Shown: piece by piece, positions 1-5,025 of the stretch
How the letters are laid out: each line of letters opens with the position of its first letter
Numbering within the stretch: position 1 is the first letter of the stretch
From: Streptococcus sp. A12
GTDB taxonomy: Bacteria; Bacillota; Bacilli; Lactobacillales; Streptococcaceae
Direction of reading: 5' to 3'
NCBI RefSeq assembly: GCF_905372335.1
Contig: NZ_CAJPOU010000079.1
Location: forward strand, 1 to 5,363
Length of the DNA stretch: 5,363 nt
Made by a program: the position numbers and the translations under genes
The notes under the pieces: model-generated
Told to the model about the DNA's origin: nothing
The model's input: only the letters and a program-made list of their open reading frames with translations
Databases searched by the model: none

Positions 1-86
1 AATTAGTCATGGAACTTTGAAGAAGTTCGCTGACGTCCGTACTCACCTAAGGAAAGTTTTTAAGAGTGCTTTGCCTCCAATCTGAT
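1..86. other. Unassigned hairpin-rich segment at left edge
   Basis: This stretch lies between the window edge and the terminator that follows. It contains a 6-bp inverted repeat, GAACTT (12-17) with AAGTTC (23-28), and a GACGTC palindrome (32-37). TAGTCA (4-9) is complementary to TGACTA (101-106), so the segment could fold together with the hairpin at 87-110. Frame 2 of the plus strand is open from base 2 to a TGA at 83-85, giving 27 codons rich in basic residues (ending KVFKSALPPI). It could therefore be the tail of a plus-strand gene entering from the left. It could equally be a dispersed intergenic repeat like those common in streptococci. Nothing inside the window decides between these. 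Confidence 0.3.
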
Positions 87-115
87 GTACTAGTAGTTGC
101 TGACTAGTACCTTTT
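87..115 (+). terminator. Probable plus-strand intrinsic terminator
   Basis: GTACTAGT (87-94) pairs perfectly with ACTAGTAC (103-110) around an 8-base loop, and CTTTT follows at once, then a T-rich run. The T run lies on the plus-strand 3' side, so it would end transcription entering from the left. On the minus strand no T run follows the stem, so it is a poor terminator for yaaA, whose stop lies just to the right. The T tract is short and interrupted, so efficiency may be modest. Confidence 0.5.
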
Positions 116-117
116 AT

Positions 118-846
118 TTACTCATATTTCACAAAGACTAATTGTTTGTCAGTCGATAAATCATCCTGGTAAACAAAACCATTAAAGCTTAACTGCTTCA
201 TGTCTTCGACCCTTGTAATCTGCTTCTCCAGCAAGGCTGACACAAAAGCCCCCCGCGCTTTCTTAGAAATGGTCGAATGCACCTTCAGCTGACCATTTTT
301 CTCTTCTAGAAATTTAAAGGTCACCATCCGATCTTGAATCTCCTTAGAAAAGACGGTTTCAAACTCACTGGAAAGCAAAGAAATAATGAGGTCTTCACCC
401 TTAAGAGCTTGATCATAGACAGCCTTCCAAAATGTCTTTAAGGATTTCCCCTGGACCTTGAGCTTCATGAGAAAGTCCAAACGATGGGGAGCAATCGGAG
501 TAAGGGCTGGAATCACCCCATAAAGAGCTGAGGTGATCAAGAGATGGTCTTGCACATAAGCCGCTTCTGCTTCTGTCCAGTCCGTACGGCGGATATTCCG
601 GTACATGAGGCCGTCAAAGAGCTTCACAGCAGGATAGGTCTTAGCAGTTTCAGACTTGAGCGCTTGGATCCGTTGCTCTTCTTCACTTGCTCGGTCTTCA
701 GAAATCTTATAAAGTGAAGCTAAGCCTTCTAGAGATAATGTAGCTAAGGCATCGATGACCGCTTGTGTCTCATTTGATACAGGATGCCCCGTTTTTTCTG
801 GGGTATCCAGATTCATTTCTTTTGCAGTTGGAATTAATAGTTTCAT
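118..846 (-). CDS. yaaA: YaaA-family peroxide stress / DNA-binding protein (DUF328, UPF0246)
   Basis: This is a cytoplasmic protein of 242 residues, the usual size for the YaaA family. In E. coli, YaaA lowers intracellular free iron during hydrogen peroxide stress and binds DNA; the same role here is inferred by homology. Visible family marks are the start MKLLIPTAKEMN, FDGLMY (residues 77-82), ALYGVIPAL followed by PHRLD (about 107-124), a SLLSSEF stretch (about 156-162) matching the family's NLAS-EY region, and HSTISKKARG (190-199), close to the family's ST-(A)KKARG signature. I start it at ATG 846 because the family begins MKLLI. An in-frame ATG at 882 would add 12 unrelated residues and has no ribosome site either. 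No Shine-Dalgarno sequence precedes 846, and an extended -10 lies just before it. The gene diverges from the DUF1836 operon and appears monocistronic. Confidence 0.9.
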   Translation of the reverse strand: MKLLIPTAKEMNLDTPEKTGHPVSNETQAVIDALATLSLEGLASLYKISEDRASEEEQRIQALKSETAKTYPAVKLFDGLMYRNIRRTDWTEAEAAYVQDHLLITSALYGVIPALTPIAPHRLDFLMKLKVQGKSLKTFWKAVYDQALKGEDLIISLLSSEFETVFSKEIQDRMVTFKFLEEKNGQLKVHSTISKKARGAFVSALLEKQITRVEDMKQLSFNGFVYQDDLSTDKQLVFVKYE

Positions 847-852
847 AGAATT

Positions 853-861
853 ATTGTACCA
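853..861 (-). promoter_or_regulatory. Extended -10 promoter of yaaA
   Basis: Read on the minus strand, TGGTACAAT gives a TGn extension and a -10 of TACAAT (5 of 6 consensus bases). No good -35 lies 16-18 bases upstream (TGTCAA at 17), which is typical of extended -10 promoters. The start of transcription expected about 7 bases downstream falls on or next to the ATG at 846, so the transcript may have no leader. Confidence 0.55.
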
Positions 862-875
862 TATTTCATTTTCGC

Positions 876-904
876 TTGACATAAAATTACCATCATGTTA
901 TCAT
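876..904 (+). promoter_or_regulatory. Promoter of the DUF1836-hlyIII operon
   Basis: A perfect TTGACA (876-881), a 17-base spacer and TATCAT (899-904), with TG at 896-897 as an extended -10. Transcription should start near 911, inside the palindrome at 903-923, leaving a leader of about 30 bases before the proposed start codon at 942. It is back to back with the yaaA promoter, with only about 14 bases between their core elements. Confidence 0.75.
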
Positions 905-923
905 CTAGTTATTAAAACTAGAT
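903..923. promoter_or_regulatory. Palindromic operator candidate overlapping the -10 and start point
   Basis: ATCTAGTT (903-910) and AACTAGAT (916-923) form a perfect 8-bp inverted repeat with a 5-base spacer. It overlaps the end of the -10 and the expected transcription start, so a bound protein would block the operon promoter. The obvious candidate ligand is the DUF1836 winged-helix protein encoded just downstream, which would give autorepression; this is inference. No T run follows, so it is not a terminator. It could instead be a 5' mRNA hairpin if transcription starts further upstream than expected. Confidence 0.5.
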
Positions 924-926
924 AAC

Positions 927-934
927 AAAGAGGT
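927..934 (+). promoter_or_regulatory. Ribosome binding site that fixes the DUF1836 start
   Basis: AAAGAGGT is a good Shine-Dalgarno sequence. The only in-frame codon at normal spacing that could start translation is ATT at 942, 8 bases after the GAGG core. ATA at 936 is too close. No ATG, GTG or TTG occurs in frame until TTG 999, which has no ribosome site of its own. Confidence 0.6.
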
Positions 935-941
935 AATAACT

Positions 942-1385
942 ATTTTATTCAACTACAGTTATCCCAAGTGGGAAGAAATTCCTGATATTGACCTTTATTT
1001 GGACCAGGTCCTCCTCTATGTCAATAAGGTGTGTGCGCCTTTTATCTCAGAAACAGACAAGGGCTTGACAGCCTCCATGGTCAATAATTACGTTAAACAT
1101 GGCTACCTGCCAAAACCAGATAAAAAGAAATACAAGCGACAGCAGGTTGCCCGTCTCATTGCTATTACGACCTTAAAGACGGTTTTTTCGATACAAGAGA
1201 TCGCGGCTACCTTGAACCTCTTGCAGAGTCAAGCCAATTCCGCAGACCTCTACAATAGTTTTGTGGACTTTCTTCATGAAGAGAAAGAACCTTTAGCACC
1301 TATTATCGGATCTGCCTGTCGTACCGTGCTACTCTACCAAGAAACCCTATCCTATATCCATGTTCATTCTGAGGAGGAAAAATAA
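942..1385 (+). CDS. DUF1836 MerR-like winged-helix regulator with probable ATT start
   Basis: A probable cytoplasmic DNA-binding protein of 147 residues. The N-terminal part carries the DUF1836 signature, reading YPKWEEIPDIDLYLDQV (about residues 7-23). A MerR-like winged helix follows: LTASMVNNYVKHGYLPKP (about 42-59), KKKYKRQQVARLIAI (about 61-75), then LKTVFSIQEIAATL. The signature starts before the first conventional start codon, TTG at 999, which would delete its first 12 or so residues. The frame is open back to 909, and the ribosome site at 927-934 fits an ATT at 942. The stop lies 2 bases before hlyIII, whose ribosome site is inside this gene, so the two are translated as a pair. The likely role is control of its own operon through the palindrome at 903-923; targets are unknown. 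The family call is firm. The exact start is less sure, because a sequencing error or a recent G-to-T mutation of ATG would look the same. Confidence 0.82.
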   Translation: MLFNYSYPKWEEIPDIDLYLDQVLLYVNKVCAPFISETDKGLTASMVNNYVKHGYLPKPDKKKYKRQQVARLIAITTLKTVFSIQEIAATLNLLQSQANSADLYNSFVDFLHEEKEPLAPIIGSACRTVLLYQETLSYIHVHSEEEK

Positions 1386-1387
1386 AA

Positions 1388-2035
1388 GTGAATTATGCTA
1401 GTAAATTAAGTAAACGATTATCCTTTGGGGAAGAAATCGCAAATAGCGTCACCCATGCAGTCGGGGCTGTTTTGATGCTCTTTCTCTTACCAACTTCTGC
1501 TATTTATAGTTACGAAACACATGGGACTTTAGCAGCTGTCGGGACTTCAATTTTTGTCATCAGTCTCTTTCTCATGTTTCTCTCATCGACTATCTACCAT
1601 GCCATGGCCTATGACTCACCTCAAAAGTATGTCCTTCGCATTATCGATCACTCCATGATTTATATTGCCATTGCAGGTAGCTATACACCCGTCGTTCTTT
1701 CTCTCATGAACAACTGGTTCGGCTATGCCATTATCCTGATTCAATGGGGGACGACTATCTTCGGGATACTCTACAAAATTTTTGCTAAGAAGGTAAATGA
1801 AAAATTCAGCTTGGCCCTCTATTTGATTATGGGATGGTTGGTGATTTTCATTATCCCTCAGATCATCAGCCAGACAAGTCCAACCTTCTGGGGCTTGATG
1901 CTGATGGGTGGCCTATGTTACACAGTTGGAGCTGGATTTTACGCCAAAAAGAAACCTTATTTCCACATGATTTGGCATCTCTTCATCTTAGCCGCTTCTG
2001 CTCTCCAATATATCGCGATTGTTTATGTCATGTAA
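1388..2035 (+). CDS. Hemolysin III family (PAQR/YqfA-like) seven-helix membrane protein
   Basis: An integral membrane protein of 215 residues, the normal size for bacterial hemolysin III/PAQR proteins. About seven hydrophobic segments are visible, starting near residues 24, 52, 85, 112, 142, 169 and 197. The family's conserved polar residues are all present: E15/E16 and H23 in the N-terminal EEIANSVTH stretch, S66/S67 and H71 in SSTIYH, D87-H88 in RIIDHSM, and H193 with H197 in HMIWH. In animal PAQR receptors the equivalent histidines and aspartate bind zinc and are thought to form a hydrolase site. Bacterial members are linked to membrane lipid homeostasis, and the hemolysin name comes from the Bacillus cereus protein. 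Haemolytic activity cannot be inferred here. Translation starts at GTG 1388 with AGGAGG at 1372-1377, 10 bases upstream. It is the second gene of the DUF1836 operon and ends at a terminator. Confidence 0.9.
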   Translation: MNYASKLSKRLSFGEEIANSVTHAVGAVLMLFLLPTSAIYSYETHGTLAAVGTSIFVISLFLMFLSSTIYHAMAYDSPQKYVLRIIDHSMIYIAIAGSYTPVVLSLMNNWFGYAIILIQWGTTIFGILYKIFAKKVNEKFSLALYLIMGWLVIFIIPQIISQTSPTFWGLMLMGGLCYTVGAGFYAKKKPYFHMIWHLFILAASALQYIAIVYVM

Positions 2036-2038
2036 GAC

Positions 2039-2067
2039 AGTGACTCTCTTATAGGGAGTCACTTTTT
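2039..2067 (+). terminator. Intrinsic terminator of the DUF1836-hlyIII operon
   Basis: AGTGACTC (2039-2046) pairs with GAGTCACT (2056-2063). A G-T and a C-G pair extend the stem inwards to a TTATA loop, and TTTTT closes the signal at 2063-2067. It begins 4 bases after the hlyIII stop codon. The next promoter starts right after it, so the regulator downstream is a separate unit. Confidence 0.9.
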
Positions 2068-2069
2068 AG

Positions 2070-2098
2070 TTGCTTTTTTACACCATATTGACTACAAT
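2070..2098 (+). promoter_or_regulatory. Promoter of the MocR-type regulator
   Basis: TTGCTT (2070-2075), a 17-base spacer and TACAAT (2093-2098). Transcription should begin near 2105, giving a leader of about 20 bases that carries a GGGG ribosome site (2114-2117) before ATG 2124. An alternative pairing, TTGACT (2088-2093) with TATGGG (2111-2116), has a much worse -10. Confidence 0.6.
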
Positions 2099-2112
2099 AA
2101 AGAAAAATTGTA
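2093..2112. promoter_or_regulatory. Inverted repeat over the -10 and leader, candidate autoregulatory operator
   Basis: TACAAT (2093-2098) and ATTGTA (2107-2112) are a perfect 6-bp inverted repeat with an A-rich 8-base spacer. A further half-site, ATTG (2087-2090), lies 4 bases before CAAT. The repeat covers the -10 hexamer and the expected start point. GntR/MocR proteins often bind repeated half-sites at their own promoter, so self-control is a reasonable inference. Short AT-rich repeats do arise by chance. Confidence 0.35.
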
Positions 2113-2123
2113 TGGGGACAGTT

Positions 2124-3392
2124 ATGACAACCAAATACCAAAAGATTCTTACAACATTGAAAAACCAGATTGACCAGGGGATCCTAAAAACTGGAGACCG
2201 CCTGCCTTCCGTTCGCCAACTAGCCAGTCAGTATGCCTGCAGTAAGGACACCGTCCAACGGGCCCTGCTCGAGCTTAGCTATAAGAACTACATCTATGCC
2301 AAACCCCAAAGCGGCTATTATGTCTTGGAGGAAGAGACCGGAAAGCACACAGACCTACCTCTCCGACTCAAGGAAGATCGCTTCCAGGCCTTTGAAGACT
2401 TTCGGACTTGTATCAACGAAACCCTTGTCGGTCGTGATAATTATCTCTTCAACTACTATGAAAAACAGGAAGGTCTAGTTGATCTCCGTCAGTCTATTGC
2501 TTCTCTCCTGCGAGAAGATGCGATTTATACCCAGGAGCAACAAATCGTTATCACCTCAGGAACCCAGCAAGCCCTCTACCTCCTAAGCCAGGTCGCCTTT
2601 CCAAACCAAAAAGAAGAAATCCTTGTAGAGCAACCAACCTATTACCGCATCAATAAATTAATTCAGGAGCAAGACTTACCTTATCAAAGCATCAATCGCT
2701 TGCCTCAAGGAATTGACTTTGAGCAATTGGAAGCTATTTTCAAAAGTGGCAAGATCAAATTTTTCTATACCATTCCACGCTACCATTACCCGCTGGGACA
2801 TAGTTATAGCAAACAAGAGAAGGAACAGATATTGGCCTTAGCAGACCTCTATGATGTCTATATTGTTGAGGACGATTACTTGGGAGATTATGATCCACAT
2901 TTTTCTCCTAGCTTTCATTATCTGGATGCATCTGACCGGGTCATCTACATCAAGTCCTTTTCTACCAGCCTATTTTCTGCCCTCCGCATCACTTCTATGG
3001 TCCTCCCCCAAGCGCTTCTTTCCCCTGTCTTAAAACTCAAGGGGACACTCGACTACGAAAGTAACTTGGTCATGCAGAAGGCCTTGAGCCTCTATATTGA
3101 CAATGGCATGTTTGCAAAAAATAAAGGGCTCCTTCACCAACAACAAGTCATCCAAAAAGAGCAAGCTGCTTCCCTACTCCAGCAACATTCCCTGTCCGTT
3201 CCCGTATGGCCGGTCATTGGAGGTGTTTTACTAGATTTAAGACAGGTCCCTTCGGTCGCTCGACTGAAACATAGCGGTCTCCCTCTCCACTTCTTCGACT
3301 CTGCCTATATTAAAAGCTGTCCCTATGCCTTTGCCCGTATCAATCAGGACAAATTGGAAGAGGTTTTACCCCAAATTAACGCTTATCTATGA
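2124..3392 (+). CDS. GntR/MocR-family regulator with aminotransferase-like domain lacking the PLP lysine
   Basis: A cytoplasmic transcription regulator of 422 residues. Residues 1-68 form a GntR winged helix (GDRLPSVRQLA at 24-34, SKDTVQRALLEL at 40-51, SGYYV at 63-67). Residues about 90-422 form a fold-type I aminotransferase-like domain: ITSGTQQALYLL (143-154), IPRYHYPLG (217-225) and VEDDY (248-252) with the aspartate that normally contacts the PLP ring nitrogen. In MocR proteins the Schiff-base lysine lies in a SFSK-type motif. Here the motif reads YIKSFSTSLFSALRI (275-289), with Thr281 in that position. The phosphate-contacting Arg288 is kept, so the protein may bind PLP weakly, bind another ligand, or need none. 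I use ATG 2124 because the helix domain starts there with MTTKYQ. ATG 2112 and TTG 2070 are alternatives, and TTG 2070 overlaps the promoter. It is slightly shorter than typical MocR proteins. The target is unknown; no divergent partner gene is present. I see no terminator after it, so it may read through into the lipoprotein gene. Confidence 0.85.
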   Translation: MTTKYQKILTTLKNQIDQGILKTGDRLPSVRQLASQYACSKDTVQRALLELSYKNYIYAKPQSGYYVLEEETGKHTDLPLRLKEDRFQAFEDFRTCINETLVGRDNYLFNYYEKQEGLVDLRQSIASLLREDAIYTQEQQIVITSGTQQALYLLSQVAFPNQKEEILVEQPTYYRINKLIQEQDLPYQSINRLPQGIDFEQLEAIFKSGKIKFFYTIPRYHYPLGHSYSKQEKEQILALADLYDVYIVEDDYLGDYDPHFSPSFHYLDASDRVIYIKSFSTSLFSALRITSMVLPQALLSPVLKLKGTLDYESNLVMQKALSLYIDNGMFAKNKGLLHQQQVIQKEQAASLLQQHSLSVPVWPVIGGVLLDLRQVPSVARLKHSGLPLHFFDSAYIKSCPYAFARINQDKLEEVLPQINAYL

Positions 3393-3440
3393 TTCAATCC
3401 CATCCTTCTATTCTTGAGTTATTTTTATATATAAAACTAT

Positions 3441-3457
3441 GTTACAAAAACATTACA
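3441..3457 (-). promoter_or_regulatory. WalR/VicR-like box upstream of the lipoprotein gene
   Basis: On the minus strand this reads TGTAAT, 5 bases, TGTAAC. It matches the published WalR (YycF/VicR) consensus TGTWAH-N5-TGTWAH at every defined position. It lies about 20-35 bases upstream of the lipoprotein -35, a position where an OmpR-type regulator could activate. A third ATTACA (3461-3466) and a TGTAAC between -35 and -10 (3483-3488) add to the cluster. The orientation is reversed relative to the gene, and the motif is AT-rich, so chance occurrence cannot be excluded. ATGTT-N5-AACAT (3439-3453) also forms an overlapping small palindrome. Confidence 0.4.
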
Positions 3458-3474
3458 TTTATTACAAGAATCAC

Positions 3475-3502
3475 TTGACATCTGTAACAATAGGAGTATA
3501 AT
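3475..3502 (+). promoter_or_regulatory. Consensus promoter of the lipoprotein gene
   Basis: TTGACA (3475-3480) and TATAAT (3497-3502) are both perfect, with a 16-base spacer. Transcription should start near 3509. The leader is short, and AAGAGGTGA (3519-3527) is a strong ribosome site 4-5 bases before ATG 3532. This suggests high basal expression unless a factor at the TGTAAC in the spacer interferes. Confidence 0.85.
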
Positions 3503-3531
3503 CTAAGTCAGAAAGATAAAGAGGTGATATT

Positions 3532-4194
3532 ATGAAACGATCTTTGATTCGTTGGACTGCAGCCTCTCTTGTGGCTGCATCACTTGGACTTGCTTTGGGA
3601 GGGTGTGGCTCAAAAGATAAAACAACTTCCTCATCCGAAAAAGCTTCTAGCTCGAAAGTTGAGAAAAAACCAAAAGCCAGCTTGAATAAAAAAGCTACAG
3701 TTTCTTCTTCTCAAGCAAAAGAAAATACTACTCCTTCAAGTCAGGCAAGTAACCCATCAGCTTCAACTGAACCGAACAAGGCAGAAGATACATCTTCAAC
3801 TAATCAAGCAGTTGTTCCTGCAGATCTTGTCGGCACTTGGGTAGGATCTAGCCCTCAGGCGGATAGCATCAAAATGACTATTGAAGCCAATGGTGATATT
3901 ACAACTGTCGTTGGCTTTAAAAATGATAGTGAACCAACCCGCACAGCTACCTATACTGCAAGAGCTATTCAAGCATCTGGTAATGTCTATTACTGGGAGT
4001 CAGAAGGTCTTGATGGCGCAGATGCTCTTCTTCCAGGTATAACTGGATTAGGAGTAGCAAATTTCCGCTTCAAACCAGGATTTATCCTTGAGGAAGGGCA
4101 TTATACTCCGATAGCCTTCACAACAGATATCAATACAGATTTTGACTATAGCAATTACAGAGACTTCCACTTCTCATTGACAAAAGAGCAATAA
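3532..4194 (+). CDS. Surface lipoprotein with Ser/Thr-rich linker and GTW-type C-terminal domain
   Basis: A predicted lipoprotein of 220 residues. The signal peptide has a basic start (MKRSLIR), a hydrophobic core to about residue 22 and a lipobox LGGC with the lipidated cysteine at 25, so it should be anchored to the outer face of the membrane. Residues about 27-95 are low-complexity, rich in Ser, Thr, Lys, Ala and Gln, and look like a flexible tether through the wall. From about 96 a compact domain begins, VPADLVGTWVGS, followed by alternating strands to the C-terminus. The GTW opening recalls lipocalin-like and streptococcal small-lipoprotein domains, but I do not recognise the family and assign no ligand. 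It has its own consensus promoter, a possible WalR box, and a terminator 20 bases after its stop. A link to cell-wall maintenance is suggested only by that box. Linker length probably varies between strains. Confidence 0.85.
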   Translation: MKRSLIRWTAASLVAASLGLALGGCGSKDKTTSSSEKASSSKVEKKPKASLNKKATVSSSQAKENTTPSSQASNPSASTEPNKAEDTSSTNQAVVPADLVGTWVGSSPQADSIKMTIEANGDITTVVGFKNDSEPTRTATYTARAIQASGNVYYWESEGLDGADALLPGITGLGVANFRFKPGFILEEGHYTPIAFTTDINTDFDYSNYRDFHFSLTKEQ

Positions 4195-4213
4195 GGACAG
4201 GAAATTCTCTAAT

Positions 4214-4250
4214 AAAAAAAAGAATGTTGACCCCTCAACATTCTTTTTTT
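4214..4250. terminator. Bidirectional terminator between convergent genes
   Basis: GAATGTTGA (4222-4230) pairs with TCAACATTC (4235-4243) around a CCCC loop. Eight A residues (4214-4221) lie on the left and seven T residues (4244-4250) on the right. Read on either strand the 9-bp stem is followed by a T run, so it can end both the lipoprotein message (plus) and the YjbR-family message (minus). Confidence 0.92.
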
Positions 4251-4289
4251 ATGTTTTATTCACTTTCACAAATCAATTGGGTTAACCCC

Positions 4290-4949
4290 TTACTTCTTGG
4301 TCAAGGCCCAACTCTTGGCCACAAGCTCGAAAAGATGATTATCCTCTACTCGATCATCCAAGGGAATGCTAATCCAGTATTTCTTGTTCATATGGTAGGC
4401 CGGATAGAAAGGAGCCTCTTCTAAGAGTTGGCTGACCTGGTCCAGTTTAAGATTTAAGACCTCAATCTTCCCTTCTTGTTTCACATCAAGCTTGGACCAG
4501 TCAATCTTCATAAGAACGCCAAACCATTTGAGATCCTTTTGATGACGAAAGACGCCCGAGTCCGGTGAGCGGTCCCATAGATATTCGAGGGGACGATCAT
4601 ACTGCTGACTGATCCAATCCACCAAGCGCTTGGTCTGTGGATACATAAAATCTTTGACAGCAAAACAAGACTTTCTTATATCTTCTAAGGCCTGCTGACA
4701 GGCTTCTCTAACTTGCCCCACATATTGACCCACCATCTGGTCCATATGGAGCTGCATATAGTCGTCACCTGTTTCTTGATCCACTAACCAAAAATCCACT
4801 TCCTTACCTTGGACAGTCACATAGAGCTTGAAGTCTCCATCGAGGATTAGTTGCTCATAGTGATAGGACTCTCCCTGCTCTGAAAACCCATAAGCCAGGG
4901 CTTTTTCTTTATCTATACTATATTTCTCAAAATAATCCGGTAAAAACAC
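4290..4949 (-). CDS. MmcQ/YjbR family protein (CyaY-like fold) with N-terminal extension
   Basis: A cytoplasmic protein of 219 residues. The C-terminal part (about 95-210) is a MmcQ/YjbR domain, recognised by SPDSGVFRH (128-136), KWFGVLMKI, VLNLKLD (164-170) and PAYHMNKKYWISI (183-195). Members of this family have a CyaY-like double-wing fold, are often labelled DNA-binding, and have no settled function. The first 90 or so residues (FLPDYFEKYSIDKEKALAYGF onward) are an extra domain before the usual 110-120 residue YjbR unit. I start it at GTG 4949, because GGAGAAGAAGGAG lies just upstream (4957-4969). The longer reading from TTG 4979 would place the ribosome site inside the coding region. It lies downstream of cutC in the same direction, separated by a terminator, and converges on the lipoprotein gene. 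Confidence 0.87.
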   Translation of the reverse strand: MFLPDYFEKYSIDKEKALAYGFSEQGESYHYEQLILDGDFKLYVTVQGKEVDFWLVDQETGDDYMQLHMDQMVGQYVGQVREACQQALEDIRKSCFAVKDFMYPQTKRLVDWISQQYDRPLEYLWDRSPDSGVFRHQKDLKWFGVLMKIDWSKLDVKQEGKIEVLNLKLDQVSQLLEEAPFYPAYHMNKKYWISIPLDDRVEDNHLFELVAKSWALTKK

Positions 4950-4969
4950 TGATCTACTCCTTCTTCTCC

Positions 4970-4978
4970 AGTATACCA
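4970..4978 (-). promoter_or_regulatory. Extended -10 promoter of the YjbR-family gene
   Basis: On the minus strand TGGTATACT gives TGn plus TATACT. No clear -35 is seen at 16-18 bases, where the end of the cutC terminator hairpin lies. The start point would fall within the purine-rich ribosome site region, giving a leader of roughly 15 bases. This is supported by the terminator just upstream, which makes a separate promoter necessary. Confidence 0.45.
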
Positions 4979-4987
4979 AAAAGAAGC

Positions 4988-5019
4988 AAAAAATGAGTTG
5001 AGAATGGTCCTCAACTCAT
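4988..5019 (-). terminator. Intrinsic terminator of cutC
   Basis: Read on the minus strand, ATGAGTTGAG (5019-5010) pairs with CTCAACTCAT (5002-4993) around a 7-base loop and is followed by a run of six T residues (4993-4988). It begins 6 bases after the cutC stop codon. On the plus strand no T run follows. Confidence 0.9.
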
Positions 5020-5025
5020 ATAGAA

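Noticed and set aside
847..882. Longer yaaA start at ATG 882
   Set aside because: The added residues are not part of the family N-terminus, there is no ribosome site, and the extension crosses the yaaA -10.
962..973. TCCCA-AG-TGGGA palindrome near the DUF1836 start
   Set aside because: The loop would be only two bases and the sequence encodes the conserved YPKWEE stretch, which explains it.
1834..2043. Plus-strand open frame inside hlyIII
   Set aside because: It lies in another frame of a well-supported membrane protein gene, has no ribosome site, and its translation resembles no family.
2070..2123. Longer MocR start at TTG 2070
   Set aside because: These bases hold the promoter elements and ribosome site, and the added residues do not extend the GntR domain.
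2233..2478. Plus-strand open frame inside the MocR-type gene
   Set aside because: It overlaps the winged-helix and linker coding region in another frame, with no start signal.
2851..3033. Hydrophobic-looking small open frame inside the MocR-type gene
   Set aside because: It is a frame-shifted reading of the aminotransferase-like domain; the apparent hydrophobicity comes from codon composition.
3393..3440. Possible terminator after the MocR-type gene
   Set aside because: The stretch is T-rich but has no stem-loop before the T run, so I do not call a terminator.
4279..4288. GGGTTAACCC palindrome after the YjbR stop
   Set aside because: A perfect 10-bp palindrome with no loop and no T run; the real terminator is at 4214-4250. 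No role can be assigned.
4224..4424. Plus-strand open frame starting in the terminator
   Set aside because: It begins inside the terminator stem and runs antisense through the YjbR-family gene; no ribosome site.
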